Source: Glycomyces niveus
GTDB taxonomy: Bacteria; Actinomycetota; Actinomycetes; Mycobacteriales; Micromonosporaceae
Length of the DNA stretch: 63,960 nt
Reading direction: 5' to 3'
Assembly: GCF_017592475.1 (NCBI RefSeq)
Contig: NZ_JAGFNP010000003.1
Coordinates: forward strand, 501,052-565,011
Of this stretch, positions 55,456 to 63,960 are shown one piece after another. The first letter of the stretch is position 1, and each line of letters opens with the position of its first letter. Below the pieces are notes generated by a model. It worked only from the letters and a program-made list of their open reading frames with translations, was not told the DNA's origin and ran no database searches. The position numbers were made by a program, and so were the translations under genes.

Positions 55456-55707
55456 TCAGCCGTAGCGCTCCATCGTCCCCGCGATCACGTCGTTGAGCTT
55501 CACCATGCCCGCCACCGCGAGCGGCAGCACCGGCACCACCCACCACGTCACCAGCTCGGTCAGCGCCATCAGCACCGCCAGCGCGATCGAGCCCTCGAAG
55601 AGCACGACGCACCACGCGTTCGACAGATACAGGTGCCGCAACCGCAGCGCCCGCGCATACCAGGGCCGGCGCGGCCTCGACACTCGTCCGTGACGGTACT
55701 CAGACAC
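55456..55707 (-). CDS. small conserved membrane protein
   Basis: An 83-residue protein with a basic N-terminus ('GRVSRPRRPWYARALRLRHL') and two membrane helices ('CVVLFEGSIALAVLMALTEL' and 'WWVVPVLPLAVAGMVKL'). It overlaps the holA stop by eight bases and so is probably co-transcribed. The family is unknown to me. An Arg-rich start suggests the N-terminus faces the cytoplasm. Confidence 0.65.
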   Translation of the reverse strand: MSEYRHGRVSRPRRPWYARALRLRHLYLSNAWCVVLFEGSIALAVLMALTELVTWWVVPVLPLAVAGMVKLNDVIAGTMERYG

Positions 55708-56692
55708 GACTGCCCTTCCCCGCGGCGCTCAATCGGGTGATCTCGAGGATCGCGTGCTCGAGCGCCCAGCCCCGGTCGTCCGCGCCGCCCTTCACCTCGC
55801 CGTTCAACCGCGCGCACACCCGCATCGCCTCGGCGAGCGCGTCAGCGGTCCAGTTGCGGGCCTGCTTGCGCGCCTTCTCGATCTGCCACGGCGCCATGCC
55901 GAGCTGCCCGGCGAGCTGCGCCGCCCCGCCGCGCTCGGCGGCGACGCGCGACAGGTTGCGCACGGCCATCGCCAGCGCGTCCGCGATCGGCACCGCGTCC
56001 ACGCCGACCTGCATCGCCCACCGCAGCGACCCCAGCGCCTCCGCCGTGTCCCCGGCGATCGTCGCGTCGGCGACGGCGAACCCCGTGACCTCCGCGCGCC
56101 CGGAGTAGTACTGCGCCACGCTCTCCTGTGTGATCTTCCCGTCGGTGTCCGCGACGAGCTGCGCGCACGCCGAGGCGAGTTCGCGCAGGTCGGAGCCGAC
56201 TGCCTGGATGATGGTGTCGGCGATCTCCGCCGAAGCCGACCGCGGCGAGGCCCCCGCATCGCGCAGTTCACCGCGCACGAACGCCACCCGGTCGGGCTGG
56301 CGCTTGATCTTCGAGACGCGCACGACCTCGACGTCGAGTTTCTTCAAGCCCTCGGCGAGGGCCTTGCCCTTGTTGCCGCCGTTGTGGCACACCGCGAGGT
56401 AGATGCCGGGGGCGGGCTGCTTCGCGAAGGCGAGCACGGCGGCCGCGAGGTCCTTGTCGACGTCCTGCCCGGACTCGATGATGCCGACGACCGCGCCGCC
56501 GAACAGGGTCGGGCTCGTCAGCTCGGCGAAGGCGCCCGCGGTGAGATCGCCGCCGCTGATGCGGTTGACGGCGGGCGGGGTCTCCCCTTCCGGGAGCTCG
56601 GCGCGCACCGCCTTCACGAAGTCGGCGGCGGCCCGCTCGGCGAGGAATTCGTCGTCGCCCTGTATCAGGCGGATGGGTTCGAGTGCAGCCAC
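55700..56692 (-). CDS. holA: DNA polymerase III delta subunit
   Basis: A 330-residue clamp-loader subunit. The N-terminal 'IRLIQGDDEFLAERAAADFV' and the domain junction 'SDLRELASACAQLVADTDGK' with 'ITQESVAQYY' match actinobacterial HolA. The C-terminal 'LGMAPWQIEKARKQARNWT' forms the collar domain. It opens the beta clamp with the other loader subunits. GTG 56692 is preferred because GGGAGG lies eight bases upstream; a longer start at 56744 is possible. Confidence 0.9.
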   Translation of the reverse strand: MAALEPIRLIQGDDEFLAERAAADFVKAVRAELPEGETPPAVNRISGGDLTAGAFAELTSPTLFGGAVVGIIESGQDVDKDLAAAVLAFAKQPAPGIYLAVCHNGGNKGKALAEGLKKLDVEVVRVSKIKRQPDRVAFVRGELRDAGASPRSASAEIADTIIQAVGSDLRELASACAQLVADTDGKITQESVAQYYSGRAEVTGFAVADATIAGDTAEALGSLRWAMQVGVDAVPIADALAMAVRNLSRVAAERGGAAQLAGQLGMAPWQIEKARKQARNWTADALAEAMRVCARLNGEVKGGADDRGWALEHAILEITRLSAAGKGSRV

Positions 56693-56960
56693 CGGACCAT
56701 CCTCCCATGCCGCCCGCGGACCCTCGGGTTTCGACCGGGCCATCGTCTCCCGCACGACCCCCTTGCGCTGCCCGATCATGTCGGATCGCGCCGCACCGTC
56801 CTCCGCCCTTTCACCCGAAAGGTGACACTCCGTCCCCGCAATACCACGCATCGCCCGCAAGGCCGCCACTCGTATTCGACCGACGCCGCGCACCCCTCAG
56901 GCGGGCTCATGATGGCCGCATCCGCTCCCGCTCTGCCCCGCTACCGCGCACCGCCGGGAC

Positions 56961-59333
56961 TTACCTACCCGTCATCACCTCCAATCCATCTCCCTTGCGC
57001 ACCACCGTGATCCGCCCCGCCTCGTCAGTCCGGAACACCAGCGCCCCTCCGTCCTCCAGCACACCGAGCGGCCCCGGATCCGGGTGCCCGTACTCGTTGC
57101 CGCGCCCCACCCCGACCAGCGCCACCGCCGGGTCGGCCGCCTCCAGGAACTCGCGCACCTGGAACGACGACCCGTGATGCGGGACCTTCAACACGTCCAC
57201 GCCGAGCACCGCCCCACTCCCTAGCAGCGCGCGCTGACCCTCCAGCTCGACATCGCCGGTCAACAGCACGCTCGTCCCCGCGACCTCCGCGCGCACCGCC
57301 ACCGAGTTGTTGTTCGGGTCCGACCGCGTGCCGCTCAGCAGCTCCACAGGCGGCCCCAGCACCTCCAACCGCGTCGACCCGAACGCGAACACCTCCCCCG
57401 GCACGGCCTCGAGCACCGGCACCGCCCCAGCCCGCTCCTCCACCAGCTCATACCCGTACCGAGCCTCACCGGGCGGCGGCGCCAGGATCGCATCCACCTC
57501 GCGGCCCTCCATCGCCCCGGCGATCCCGGCCGTGTGGTCGATGTGGAAGTGCGACAACACGAGCAGCGCGATCCGCTCCACCTCCAACTCGTCCAGGCAC
57601 GCGTCGACCGCCACCGGCTCAGGCCCCACATCGACGACCACCACCGCGTCCCCAGCGGGCAGTACAAGCGCATCGCCCTGCCCCACATCGCACATGGTGA
57701 GCACCCACCCTGACGGCGCCCCGCCGGTCATCAAGCACGCCGGCACCGACCCCAGCGAGGCCGCCAGCAGCACGGCGACGAACGGCGCCCGGAACCGGCG
57801 CATCTGCAGCAGCACGACGAGCACTGCCAGCACCGCCGCCGACCCGAGACCCCACCACACGCCGCCAGGTACCGGCATCAGCGCGCCCGGGATCTCGGCC
57901 CCGTTGCGCGCCAACCAGATCAGCCACCGCGCAGGAACCGCCGCCAACCGCGCGGCGACTTCCCCACCCGGGACCCACACGGCTGCCACCGCGGCCGCCC
58001 CGACCGACAGCACCACGACCGGCGCGGCCACCAAGGCCGCCAACACGTTCACCGGCACCGACACCAGACTCACGCCGCTTCCGAGACCGATCAGCAGCGG
58101 CGTCACCGCCACCTGCGTCGCCAGCGGAATCGTGACCGCCAGCGCCACCGGCTGCGGCCAGCCGCGGTGCTCGAGCGGCCGCGCCCACCGGAACGCCAAG
58201 AACAGCAAGCCGACACACGCCGCCACCGACAACGCGAACCCCGCCTGCGCCGCCATGTCCGGGTCCGCCAGGACCACCACTAGGACCGCGGTCGCCAGCC
58301 CCGGCATCGCGGCCCGTGGCCGCCCGGCGGCCAACGCCAGCAGCGTCATCCCCGCCATCACCGCCGCCCGCAGCACACTCGGCTGCGGCCCGGCCACCAC
58401 CACGATCGCGGCTATCGCCACGGCACCCGCCGCCACCCTCCGGCGAGGCCCCGCCCGGCACGCCAGCGCGACCGCGAGGACCGCCCCGACCACCAAACTC
58501 AGGTGGTATCCCGAGACCACCACCAGATGCACCAGTCCAGTGGTCCGGAAATCCGCGGCCAGCTCCGGATCCATCATCGTCGTATCGCCGACCGCGAGCG
58601 CAGGGATCAGACCCGCTTCCGGCTGCGGCACCACCTCGACGGCGGTCCCCAACCGCTCTCGCACATGCGCCGCGACCTGATGCGGAAACGCCAGCGCCCC
58701 AATGGGTTCAGGCGGTCCACGAGCACTGACGATCGCAGCGGTCAGCCGCCCACCGTCGGCTTCATGAAGCACAGCGGGGACGGTAAGCCGCTGCCCCGCC
58801 TGAGCTTCGCCCCACTCCTCGCCGCTGGCCACGAGCAGCACCTGCCAATGGCCGTCGAGCGCGACGTCCTCGGTCTGGAACGACCGCAGCCGCGCAGTCG
58901 CAGTGACCAACTCCGGGCGGCGAGTCGACGGCTTCGGAGCGGTATGCAGCACCAGCTCCGCTTCCCCATGGGCTTCCGCCTCGGTCAGAGCCGCGAGACC
59001 GCCGTGATCTCTGGCGGCGACATGCACCGCCGTAACGCCCGCCCCGAGCAGACCCCCGAAGGCAACGGTTGCAACGGCCGCCGAAAGCCCACGCTTCCAG
59101 TTGCGCCCCAGCACGACAACGACAGCGCACCCGGCCGCCAAGAGCAGACCGCTGGAGACGTTCCCGTACAGGCCCGCCAACGCCGAAGCCCACACACCCG
59201 ACGCGACGAGCGGCAGCCGCCAATCCCGCCGCACCACCTCAGAAGGCGGAGGCCGCAGCGCGAACTCGCAACTCAAGGAACCCACCGCCCAAGCCCGCCC
59301 GCGGACGGCCCGACGCCCGCACAGCCTGCCCAA
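56961..59333 (-). CDS. comEC: ComEC/Rec2 DNA uptake channel
   Basis: A 790-residue inner-membrane protein that passes transforming DNA. The N-terminal membrane helices and OB-like DUF4131 region are followed by the competence domain ('LVHLVVVSGYHLSLVVGAVL') and ten or so helices, then a C-terminal metallo-beta-lactamase domain with 'LSHFHIDHTAGI' and 'LLTGDVELEGQRALL' and 'KVPHHGSS', which may degrade the second strand. TTG 59333 has GGGAG seven bases upstream. With comEA it forms a competence operon, read toward holA. Confidence 0.92.
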   Translation of the reverse strand: MGRLCGRRAVRGRAWAVGSLSCEFALRPPPSEVVRRDWRLPLVASGVWASALAGLYGNVSSGLLLAAGCAVVVVLGRNWKRGLSAAVATVAFGGLLGAGVTAVHVAARDHGGLAALTEAEAHGEAELVLHTAPKPSTRRPELVTATARLRSFQTEDVALDGHWQVLLVASGEEWGEAQAGQRLTVPAVLHEADGGRLTAAIVSARGPPEPIGALAFPHQVAAHVRERLGTAVEVVPQPEAGLIPALAVGDTTMMDPELAADFRTTGLVHLVVVSGYHLSLVVGAVLAVALACRAGPRRRVAAGAVAIAAIVVVAGPQPSVLRAAVMAGMTLLALAAGRPRAAMPGLATAVLVVVLADPDMAAQAGFALSVAACVGLLFLAFRWARPLEHRGWPQPVALAVTIPLATQVAVTPLLIGLGSGVSLVSVPVNVLAALVAAPVVVLSVGAAAVAAVWVPGGEVAARLAAVPARWLIWLARNGAEIPGALMPVPGGVWWGLGSAAVLAVLVVLLQMRRFRAPFVAVLLAASLGSVPACLMTGGAPSGWVLTMCDVGQGDALVLPAGDAVVVVDVGPEPVAVDACLDELEVERIALLVLSHFHIDHTAGIAGAMEGREVDAILAPPPGEARYGYELVEERAGAVPVLEAVPGEVFAFGSTRLEVLGPPVELLSGTRSDPNNNSVAVRAEVAGTSVLLTGDVELEGQRALLGSGAVLGVDVLKVPHHGSSFQVREFLEAADPAVALVGVGRGNEYGHPDPGPLGVLEDGGALVFRTDEAGRITVVRKGDGLEVMTGR

Positions 59334-59373
59334 GCCGGTTCTCCCGACTGGCGAACAGACCCCTCATCCGCGT

Positions 59374-60153
59374 TCATAGCGTCACCTGGTCGCGAAGCTG
59401 CTCGAGCAGAGAAGCGCCGATGCCTGAGACTTCGGAAAGCTCGTCGAGGGACTGGAAACTGCCGTTCGCCTCGCGGTACTCGATGATCCGCTCGGCGAGG
59501 ACCGGGCCGATGCCGTTGAGCGCGTCCAGTTCCGCCGCACCCGCAACGTTGATGTTCACGAGCCCGCCAGTGCCCGCGCCGGCCGAGTCACCTCCCGGAG
59601 CCGGGACGGCAGCCCCCGATGCCGAGGCGTCAGGGACCGCGACGAGATCGCCGTCGGCGACGACCCGCGCAAGATTGAGGAATCCGGGATCGGCGCCCTC
59701 TGTCAGACCGCCCGCCGCTTCGATGGCGTCGGCGACGCGAGCGCCGGCCTCGAGCTCCACGATCCCGGGTTCATTGACCGCCCCGGCGACGGACACGATG
59801 ATCGTCTCCGGCTCGGCCGCAGTCGCTTCGACGGGTGCCGTGGGCACGGTGGCGGCGGGTTCGCTGTCGGGCCAGGACAAGATCGTCACCGCCAGCCCCA
59901 CGGCCGCGACCAGCAGAGCAACGATCACCAGGACCCAGCGGTTCAGGTGCGAGAGGCCGAAGCGGTGCTGCAGCCGCTCAAGCCGTTCGTCGAAGCGCCG
60001 ACGCGGCGGCGACTTGAGGACCGGTTCCGGAGCCGCCTCGCCAGAATCCGCGTCGACGGTCTCCTTGCAGACCCGCGGTTCAGAGGAGTCATTGAGCCGC
60101 ATACGAAGCCTCGCGGCCAGAGCGGCGTCATCAGGTGGCATTTCGCGTTCCAT
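59374..60153 (-). CDS. comEA: ComEA DNA-binding receptor
   Basis: A 259-residue protein. One membrane helix ('WVLVIVALLVAAVGLAVTIL', about residues 70-89) is followed by an SLBB domain ('IIVSVAGAVNEPGIVELEAG') and a C-terminal helix-hairpin-helix DNA-binding domain ('VNINVAGAAELDALNGIGPV', 'LSEVSGIGASLLEQLRDQ'). It binds double-stranded DNA outside the membrane for ComEC. ATG 60153 or 60141 are both plausible starts; GGAA lies six bases before the latter. Confidence 0.88.
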   Translation of the reverse strand: MEREMPPDDAALAARLRMRLNDSSEPRVCKETVDADSGEAAPEPVLKSPPRRRFDERLERLQHRFGLSHLNRWVLVIVALLVAAVGLAVTILSWPDSEPAATVPTAPVEATAAEPETIIVSVAGAVNEPGIVELEAGARVADAIEAAGGLTEGADPGFLNLARVVADGDLVAVPDASASGAAVPAPGGDSAGAGTGGLVNINVAGAAELDALNGIGPVLAERIIEYREANGSFQSLDELSEVSGIGASLLEQLRDQVTL

Positions 60154-60484
60154 GCCGGGCTCAACGAGCAAAGGACACGGCCGTGACTGCGATCTTTTCG
60201 CCCTGTGGATAACCCGAATCAACCCTGTGGATAACCCCAACAAGTGTGGACGCAGTCCACGAGAGACGCCATAATGCGACCCCACACCGAATCGGCAAAT
60301 GTCGCACCCCCATGCGACAGTGGTCCTTTTCGGTTGGTCGGAAGGCGGATGCGGGTGGGAAAGGGCATGCCCTACACCCGCCGCGCGCGTCGCGCCCAAC
60401 GCGAAGCGACGCAACGCGGCACTCCCGCCCAGTCCGATTCAAGAACCTGCCGATCAACAGTCGGCTGCTCCGCTAATCAAGCAC
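60154..60484. other. intergenic region between comEA and degV
   Basis: The 331 bp have no supported gene. The left part holds the DnaA boxes at 60204-60234. The palindrome GTGGAC-GCA-GTCCAC lies at 60246-60260. Confidence 0.4.
60204..60234 (-). promoter_or_regulatory. two perfect DnaA boxes
   Basis: TGTGGATAA occurs at 60204-60212 and 60226-60234, the complement of the consensus box TTATCCACA. The starts are 22 bp apart, two helical turns, so DnaA would bind on one face. A weaker TGTGGACGC follows at 60245. They lie 50-80 bp upstream of comEA and could modulate it or store DnaA. Confidence 0.6.
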
Positions 60485-61333
60485 TCAAGGAAGCCGTCGG
60501 GTAATGACACCGACCAGACCAGGCCCGCAATGGGCTCCCACCGCCGCACCGACCTCGGTCACATCAATACGCCGCAACCGGCCTTCGAACTGCTCGCCGA
60601 GCCAGCCTGCCAAGGCCTCGGCTCGGCGCTCCGCGCCCAAGTGGTGCACGGTCATCTCGACTTCCGCCTCACCCGCGTCGGCCACCGCGAGCGCCGCCAG
60701 GCGCTGCAGCCCGCGTGTCGGCGTGCGTACCTTCTCGACCACGTCGATCCGTCCGTCCTCGACCCCGAGAATCGGCTTCACCGACAGCGCCGTCCCCACG
60801 ATCGCGCGCGCCGCGCTGATCCGCCCGCCGCGCCGCAGGTACTCCAGCGTGTCCAAATAGAAGTACGTCGAGGTCCGTCCGATCGCCGACTGCGCCGCCG
60901 CCGCGGCCGCCAACAGCCCCGAACCATTCTCCGCGGCCTCGGCGGCCGCCAGGGCCGGATACCCGACCCCCATGCCCGCGCCGAGCGAATCCACCACGGC
61001 GACACGCCCACCGAACCCCGCAGCCGCGGCCTCCGCCGCAGCCACCGTCCCCGAGAGCCGCCCCGACAAGTGCACCGAGACGATCCCGCTCGCGCCCTCG
61101 TCAAGCAGCCGCGTGTACGTGGCCCGCAGCTCCTCCGGCGGCAGGCCCGAAGTGGTCACCTCGTGGCCCTCCCGGATCGCCCGGACGATCACCTCACCGC
61201 CGATGTCCTCGCCCTCGCGGTACTCGACGCCATCGACCAGCACCGGAATCCCGAGCACCGTCAAGCCGCCGCGCGCAGCGCGCAGCGGCTCGGGCAAAGC
61301 CGAAGTGGAATCGGTAACGACGACGACGGTCAC
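60485..61333 (-). CDS. DegV-family fatty-acid-binding protein
   Basis: A 282-residue protein with the DegV signature 'VVVTDSTSALPEPL' near the start, 'HLSGRLSGTVAAAEAAAAG' (Ser/Arg fatty-acid carboxylate site), 'VVDSLGAGMGVG' and 'YLDTLEYLRRGGRISAARA'. In Firmicutes the related FakB delivers a fatty acid to the kinase FakA; no kinase gene is adjacent here. It lies 13 bases downstream of the lipoprotein gene. Confidence 0.9.
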   Translation of the reverse strand: MTVVVVTDSTSALPEPLRAARGGLTVLGIPVLVDGVEYREGEDIGGEVIVRAIREGHEVTTSGLPPEELRATYTRLLDEGASGIVSVHLSGRLSGTVAAAEAAAAGFGGRVAVVDSLGAGMGVGYPALAAAEAAENGSGLLAAAAAAQSAIGRTSTYFYLDTLEYLRRGGRISAARAIVGTALSVKPILGVEDGRIDVVEKVRTPTRGLQRLAALAVADAGEAEVEMTVHHLGAERRAEALAGWLGEQFEGRLRRIDVTEVGAAVGAHCGPGLVGVITRRLP

Positions 61334-61346
61334 GCGGCCACATTAC

Positions 61347-61811
61347 CTAATCCGAGGGCTGGGCATCCTCCACCACGAACGGCGTACCCTGCTGGCACGT
61401 CGTCATCATCCCTTCATCGACGCTGCCCGTCAGTGTCACCGAGGCCCCGGCGTACACCACCGACGAGTCGTAGTTCCCGAAGATCCCGTACACCGTGCCC
61501 TCGTGCTCGAGCACCAGGCAGCCGGCCTCGACCCCTGCCTCGACCGTCCCGCTGATCGTCATCGACGAACCGGGCTTGGACGAGTCGCCGAGCGACGGAT
61601 CCAGGTAGGGGGTGGTCTCATCGGGCACGGGGCTCTCCTCGGTCGATTCGGGCGCGCTGGTCGGCTCGGCCGACGTCACCGGCGTCGACGTCTCGCCGTC
61701 GGAACCGCCGTCGCCCGCACCGCAAGCGGCGAGCACGGCCGTCATGAGCACGCCGACGAGCGGACCGATCAGGCCCGCCATCCGTCGAACGCGCGAAGTC
61801 TGCGTATTCAT
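61347..61811 (-). CDS. small secreted lipoprotein
   Basis: A 154-residue lipoprotein. The signal helix ends 'VLAACGAGDGGSDG' with the lipid Cys near residue 30, a Ser/Thr/Pro/Glu-rich linker follows, and a small beta-rich domain ('TISGTVEAGVEAGCLVLEHE' and 'LTGSVDEGMMTTCQQGTPF') completes it. A disulfide between the two cysteines of the domain is likely. No family recognised. ATG 61811 is preferred; a start 12 codons earlier is possible. Confidence 0.7.
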   Translation of the reverse strand: MNTQTSRVRRMAGLIGPLVGVLMTAVLAACGAGDGGSDGETSTPVTSAEPTSAPESTEESPVPDETTPYLDPSLGDSSKPGSSMTISGTVEAGVEAGCLVLEHEGTVYGIFGNYDSSVVYAGASVTLTGSVDEGMMTTCQQGTPFVVEDAQPSD

Positions 61812-61910
61812 GCCGGTTTGACGCCTCCGAGCCCGGCGCGGTTGCACCTTGATCGAAGCCTACGACGCCCGGGCGAACCCAGTCCAGCGTTCCACGAGGT
61901 CACCGCCGCC

Positions 61911-62567
61911 CTACCGGGCCGCCTGCTGCCCCTTCGCGAGCGGGCTCTGCCCGATCGTGTGCGGAGCCGGCACACCGAGGTTGTACCCGAACAGACGCCA
62001 CTTGCCCGAACGCATCCGCCGCAGCTCAGCCCAGTGCGCGTTGTCCATCCCCGAAAGGCTGCTCGCCGACGCCTCGTCGAACCCGAGCACCCCGCCCACG
62101 ATCTGCCGCGCCGAACCGCCGTGGCAGACCACGATCGCGGTCCCCTCGACGCCCGACTCGACCATGTCACGCACGGCCTCGCCCGTCCGGCGATGCAGGT
62201 CGCCCCAGGTCTCGATCTCGGGGTGCTGCAAGGGCTCCTGCGCGCGCCAACGCCGGTGCTCCTCCGGGAACTGCTCCGCGATCTCGCGCTGCGTCAGGCC
62301 CTCCCAAGGGCCGTAAGCACGCTCGCGCAGACGCTTGTCCAGCTCGATCTCGATCCCCGTCAGCTCGGCGACCGGCCGCGCCGTGTCCACCGCCCGGCGC
62401 AGGTCCGACGAGATGATCCGAGTCGGCTCGTACGCGGCCAGCTCAGGAGCGGCCTCAGCCGCCTGCGCCACCCCGGTCGCGTCGAGGTCGATGTCAGTCG
62501 AGCCCTGGATGCGGCCCTCGATGTTCCACGCGGTCTGTCCGTGCCGAACGATCAGCAGCCGGTTCAC
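61911..62567 (-). CDS. histidine phosphatase, probable glucosyl-3-phosphoglycerate phosphatase
   Basis: A 218-residue phosphatase of the phosphoglycerate-mutase superfamily. The catalytic 'VRHGQTAWN' holds the nucleophile His, with 'SSDLRRAVDTARPVA', 'LRERAYGPWEGL' and 'VVCHGGSARQI' (second His). In mycobacteria the phosphatase gene beside rsfS and nadD is gpgP of methylglucose lipopolysaccharide synthesis. The same order here suggests GpgP, but the substrate is inferred. It overlaps the rsfS stop by four bases. Confidence 0.8.
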   Translation of the reverse strand: MNRLLIVRHGQTAWNIEGRIQGSTDIDLDATGVAQAAEAAPELAAYEPTRIISSDLRRAVDTARPVAELTGIEIELDKRLRERAYGPWEGLTQREIAEQFPEEHRRWRAQEPLQHPEIETWGDLHRRTGEAVRDMVESGVEGTAIVVCHGGSARQIVGGVLGFDEASASSLSGMDNAHWAELRRMRSGKWRLFGYNLGVPAPHTIGQSPLAKGQQAAR

Positions 62568-62986
62568 TCGACGTCCTCGCCATCGCCCTCGGCGGCCTCG
62601 GCACGACGGACCCGCTCAGCCTCGGTCTCGTCGACGAACTCGATCTCGGGGCAGTCCTTCCACAGACCGTCGAGGCCGTAGTAGTCCCGGGCCTCCTTGT
62701 GGAAGACGTGCACCACGATCTCGTTGTAGTCCAAGAGCACCCACTGCTCGCCGCCCTTGCCCTCACGGCGCAGGGGACGCGTGTCGTGCTCCTTGATGAG
62801 CTTCTCCTCGACCGCGTCGACGACCGCGTGGACCTGCCGCTCGTTCGAGGCCGAAACGATCACGAAGACGTCCGTGAGGGCGATCTTCGAGGTGACGTCC
62901 CGAAGGTTGATGGCGAAGGCCTTTTTGTCAGCCGCCGCCTGGGCAGCGGAAAAAGCCAGGGTCTTGGCGGTTTCACTTGCGGTCAC
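62564..62986 (-). CDS. rsfS: ribosomal silencing factor RsfS
   Basis: A 140-residue protein that binds uL14 on the 50S subunit and blocks subunit joining in poor nutrition. It begins 'VTASETAKTLAFSAAQAAAD' and contains 'DVFVIVSASNERQVHAVVDA' and 'EGKGGEQWVLLDYNEIVVHV'. GTG 62986 is set by AGGAG five bases upstream; earlier starts are not supported. The acidic C-terminus is an extension beyond the core fold. It is coupled to the phosphatase gene. Confidence 0.92.
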   Translation of the reverse strand: MTASETAKTLAFSAAQAAADKKAFAINLRDVTSKIALTDVFVIVSASNERQVHAVVDAVEEKLIKEHDTRPLRREGKGGEQWVLLDYNEIVVHVFHKEARDYYGLDGLWKDCPEIEFVDETEAERVRRAEAAEGDGEDVE

Positions 62987-63104
62987 GAACGCTCCTGACA
63001 TGGGATTCCCGCCGGAGGTCACCGGCGCAGCTCTAGTCTTACACGCGGGGTACGACGACGACTTCCCTGTTTCACGCCAGTCGCTGTGCGAAGCGTCCCA
63101 ACGC

Positions 63105-63707
63105 TCAACCGCGGTAAAGCCCGTGCTCGCGAACGTACGCCTCGACCGCCTCTGGCACGAGGTATCGGATCGGCTGCTCGTCGCGCACGCGCTGGCGGCA
63201 CTCCGTCGAAGACAGGTCCACCGCCGGCATGTCGATGAACTCCACCCTCGCCCCGAACGAGGTGTCGACCTCCCGGCGCGAGTGCCCGTGACGGTTCAAC
63301 GCGATGAACCTCACTGCCCTGCAAAGCTCTTCGACCCGATGCCAGGTGTGCAGGTTCTCCAGCGAGTCCGCACCGATGATGAAGTACAGGTCCACTTCCT
63401 CGTCGTACTCTGCCCCCACATCGGCGACAGTGTCCACCGCATACGTGGCGCCAGCCCGATCGATGTCACAGGTGCTCACCCGAAACAGCGGATCCGACTC
63501 CACGGCCGAACGCGTCATCGCAAGCCGCGCACCGGCATCGGTCACCTTCAAGTGATGCTTCTGCCAAGGATCGCCGGCAGGCACGAAGACCACTTCGTCG
63601 AGCGCGCACCGGAACGCCGCCTCACTGGCGGCCACAAGGTGCCCCAGATGCGGAGGATCGAACGTCCCCCCGAATATCCCGATACTTCGAACCGGCCGGT
63701 CAACCAC
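63105..63707 (-). CDS. nadD: nicotinate-nucleotide adenylyltransferase
   Basis: A 200-residue enzyme that adenylates nicotinate mononucleotide in NAD synthesis. 'GIFGGTFDPPHLGHLVAASE' carries the nucleotidyltransferase (T/H)xGH-type site, and 'SSTECRQRVRDEQPIRYLVP' the C-terminal signature. GTG 63707 is chosen because a TAGGAT -10 ends six bases upstream, implying a leaderless message; TTG 63713 two codons earlier is an alternative. Confidence 0.93.
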   Translation of the reverse strand: MVDRPVRSIGIFGGTFDPPHLGHLVAASEAAFRCALDEVVFVPAGDPWQKHHLKVTDAGARLAMTRSAVESDPLFRVSTCDIDRAGATYAVDTVADVGAEYDEEVDLYFIIGADSLENLHTWHRVEELCRAVRFIALNRHGHSRREVDTSFGARVEFIDMPAVDLSSTECRQRVRDEQPIRYLVPEAVEAYVREHGLYRG

Positions 63708-63744
63708 AGCCAAATCCTATCGTGCCGACCCGAATCGAGGGCAC

Positions 63745-63775
63745 GCAAAAAGGGCTCCGCCAATGGCGAAGCCCT
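63745..63775 (-). terminator. first rRNA-operon terminator
   Basis: AGGGCT-CC-GCCA-AT-GGC-GA-AGCCCT forms a compact hairpin. On the minus strand it runs into TTTTTTGCG, so it should stop transcription coming from the 5S gene before it reaches nadD. Confidence 0.75.
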
Positions 63776-63789
63776 GAATACCAGAATAG

Positions 63790-63825
63790 AGAAAGGGCCC
63801 GCCGCGTTAGCGACGAGCCCTTTCT
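63790..63825 (-). terminator. second hairpin below 5S rRNA
   Basis: AGAAAGGGC (63790-63798) pairs with GCCCTTTCT (63817-63825). With the hairpin at 63745 it makes a tandem terminator for the rRNA operon. Confidence 0.7.
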
Positions 63826-63836
63826 ATACGTTTAAT

Positions 63837-63954
63837 GTTTGGCGGTGTCCTGCTCTCCCACACCCTCTCGAGTGCAGTACCATCGGCGCTGGAAGCCGTA
63901 ACGACCGGGTTCGGAATGGGACCGGGTGTGTCACTTCCGCTCTCACCACCAAAC
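63837..63954 (-). rRNA. rrf: 5S ribosomal RNA
   Basis: A 118-nt 5S rRNA. It starts GTTTGGTGGT and ends ACACCGCCAAAC, pairing to form helix I. The conserved internal segments CCCATTCCGAACCCGG and AGCGCCGATGGTACTGC are present. It is the last gene of an rRNA operon that enters from the right edge. Confidence 0.96.
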
Positions 63955-63960
63955 AAACCA

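Overview
The window is high-GC DNA with actinobacterial (Actinomycetota) features: GTG and TTG starts, many genes that look leaderless behind a TAnnnT -10 box, a CIRCE element at hrcA, and the conserved order phoH-ybeY-corC-era plus lepA-rpsT-holA-comEC-comEA-rsfS-nadD. A filamentous or Glycomycetaceae/Micromonosporales-like actinobacterium is plausible, but no gene seen here fixes the genus.

Region 1 (about 1-9.8 kb) is a decayed conjugative or plasmid-type element. An orphan imuA'-like gene runs into it and loses its natural end near position 1085. The element carries a TIGR02391-type protein, an OB-fold SSB, a DUF4192 protein, two small proteins and a very large MobF (TrwC/TraI-type) relaxase-helicase. 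The relaxase frame has an amber codon at codon 36. The AT-richer 300 bp before it is the natural place for an oriT.

Region 2 (9.9-34 kb) is an ion and osmotic stress island. It holds NhaA, a TrkH/KtrB-type K+ channel, a complete kdp set (an extra micro-ORF, kdpF, A, B, C, D, E on the minus strand), an MscS channel, a four-gene type VII (ESX-like) substrate cluster and three GbsR/MarR-family regulators. Each regulator module has the same 8-6-8 inverted repeat (AAnTTCAn-N6-nTGAAnTT) over the -10 of its promoter, so the three look like paralogous self-controlled units: GbsR1 + FAD monooxygenase (frameshifted), a small membrane protein next to GbsR2, and GbsR3 + a three-gene ABC exporter. Two minus-strand genes, nhaA and an alpha/beta hydrolase, share a near-identical 28-nt sequence that would form the first bases of their mRNAs, with pairing potential toward the start codon. 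This is a strong candidate for a structured cis-regulatory RNA.

Region 3 (34-64 kb) is core chromosome, mostly minus strand: initiator tRNA, era, a deaminase-like protein, a CorC-type protein, ybeY, phoH, a HIT hydrolase, rsmE, a PemK-like membrane protein, dnaJ, hrcA (with CIRCE), a CapA-like lipoprotein, hemW with a divergent enoyl-CoA hydratase, a lysozyme-like lipoprotein, a PhoD-type phosphatase, lepA, a TetR/permease pair, rpsT, holA, comEC, comEA, degV, a lipoprotein, a GpgP-like phosphatase, rsfS, nadD and finally 5S rRNA, the 3' end of an rRNA operon that enters from beyond the right edge. phoH is split by a 360-residue intein carrying the class 3 Trp-Cys-Thr signature and a LAGLIDADG endonuclease. 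Two perfect DnaA boxes lie between degV and comEA.
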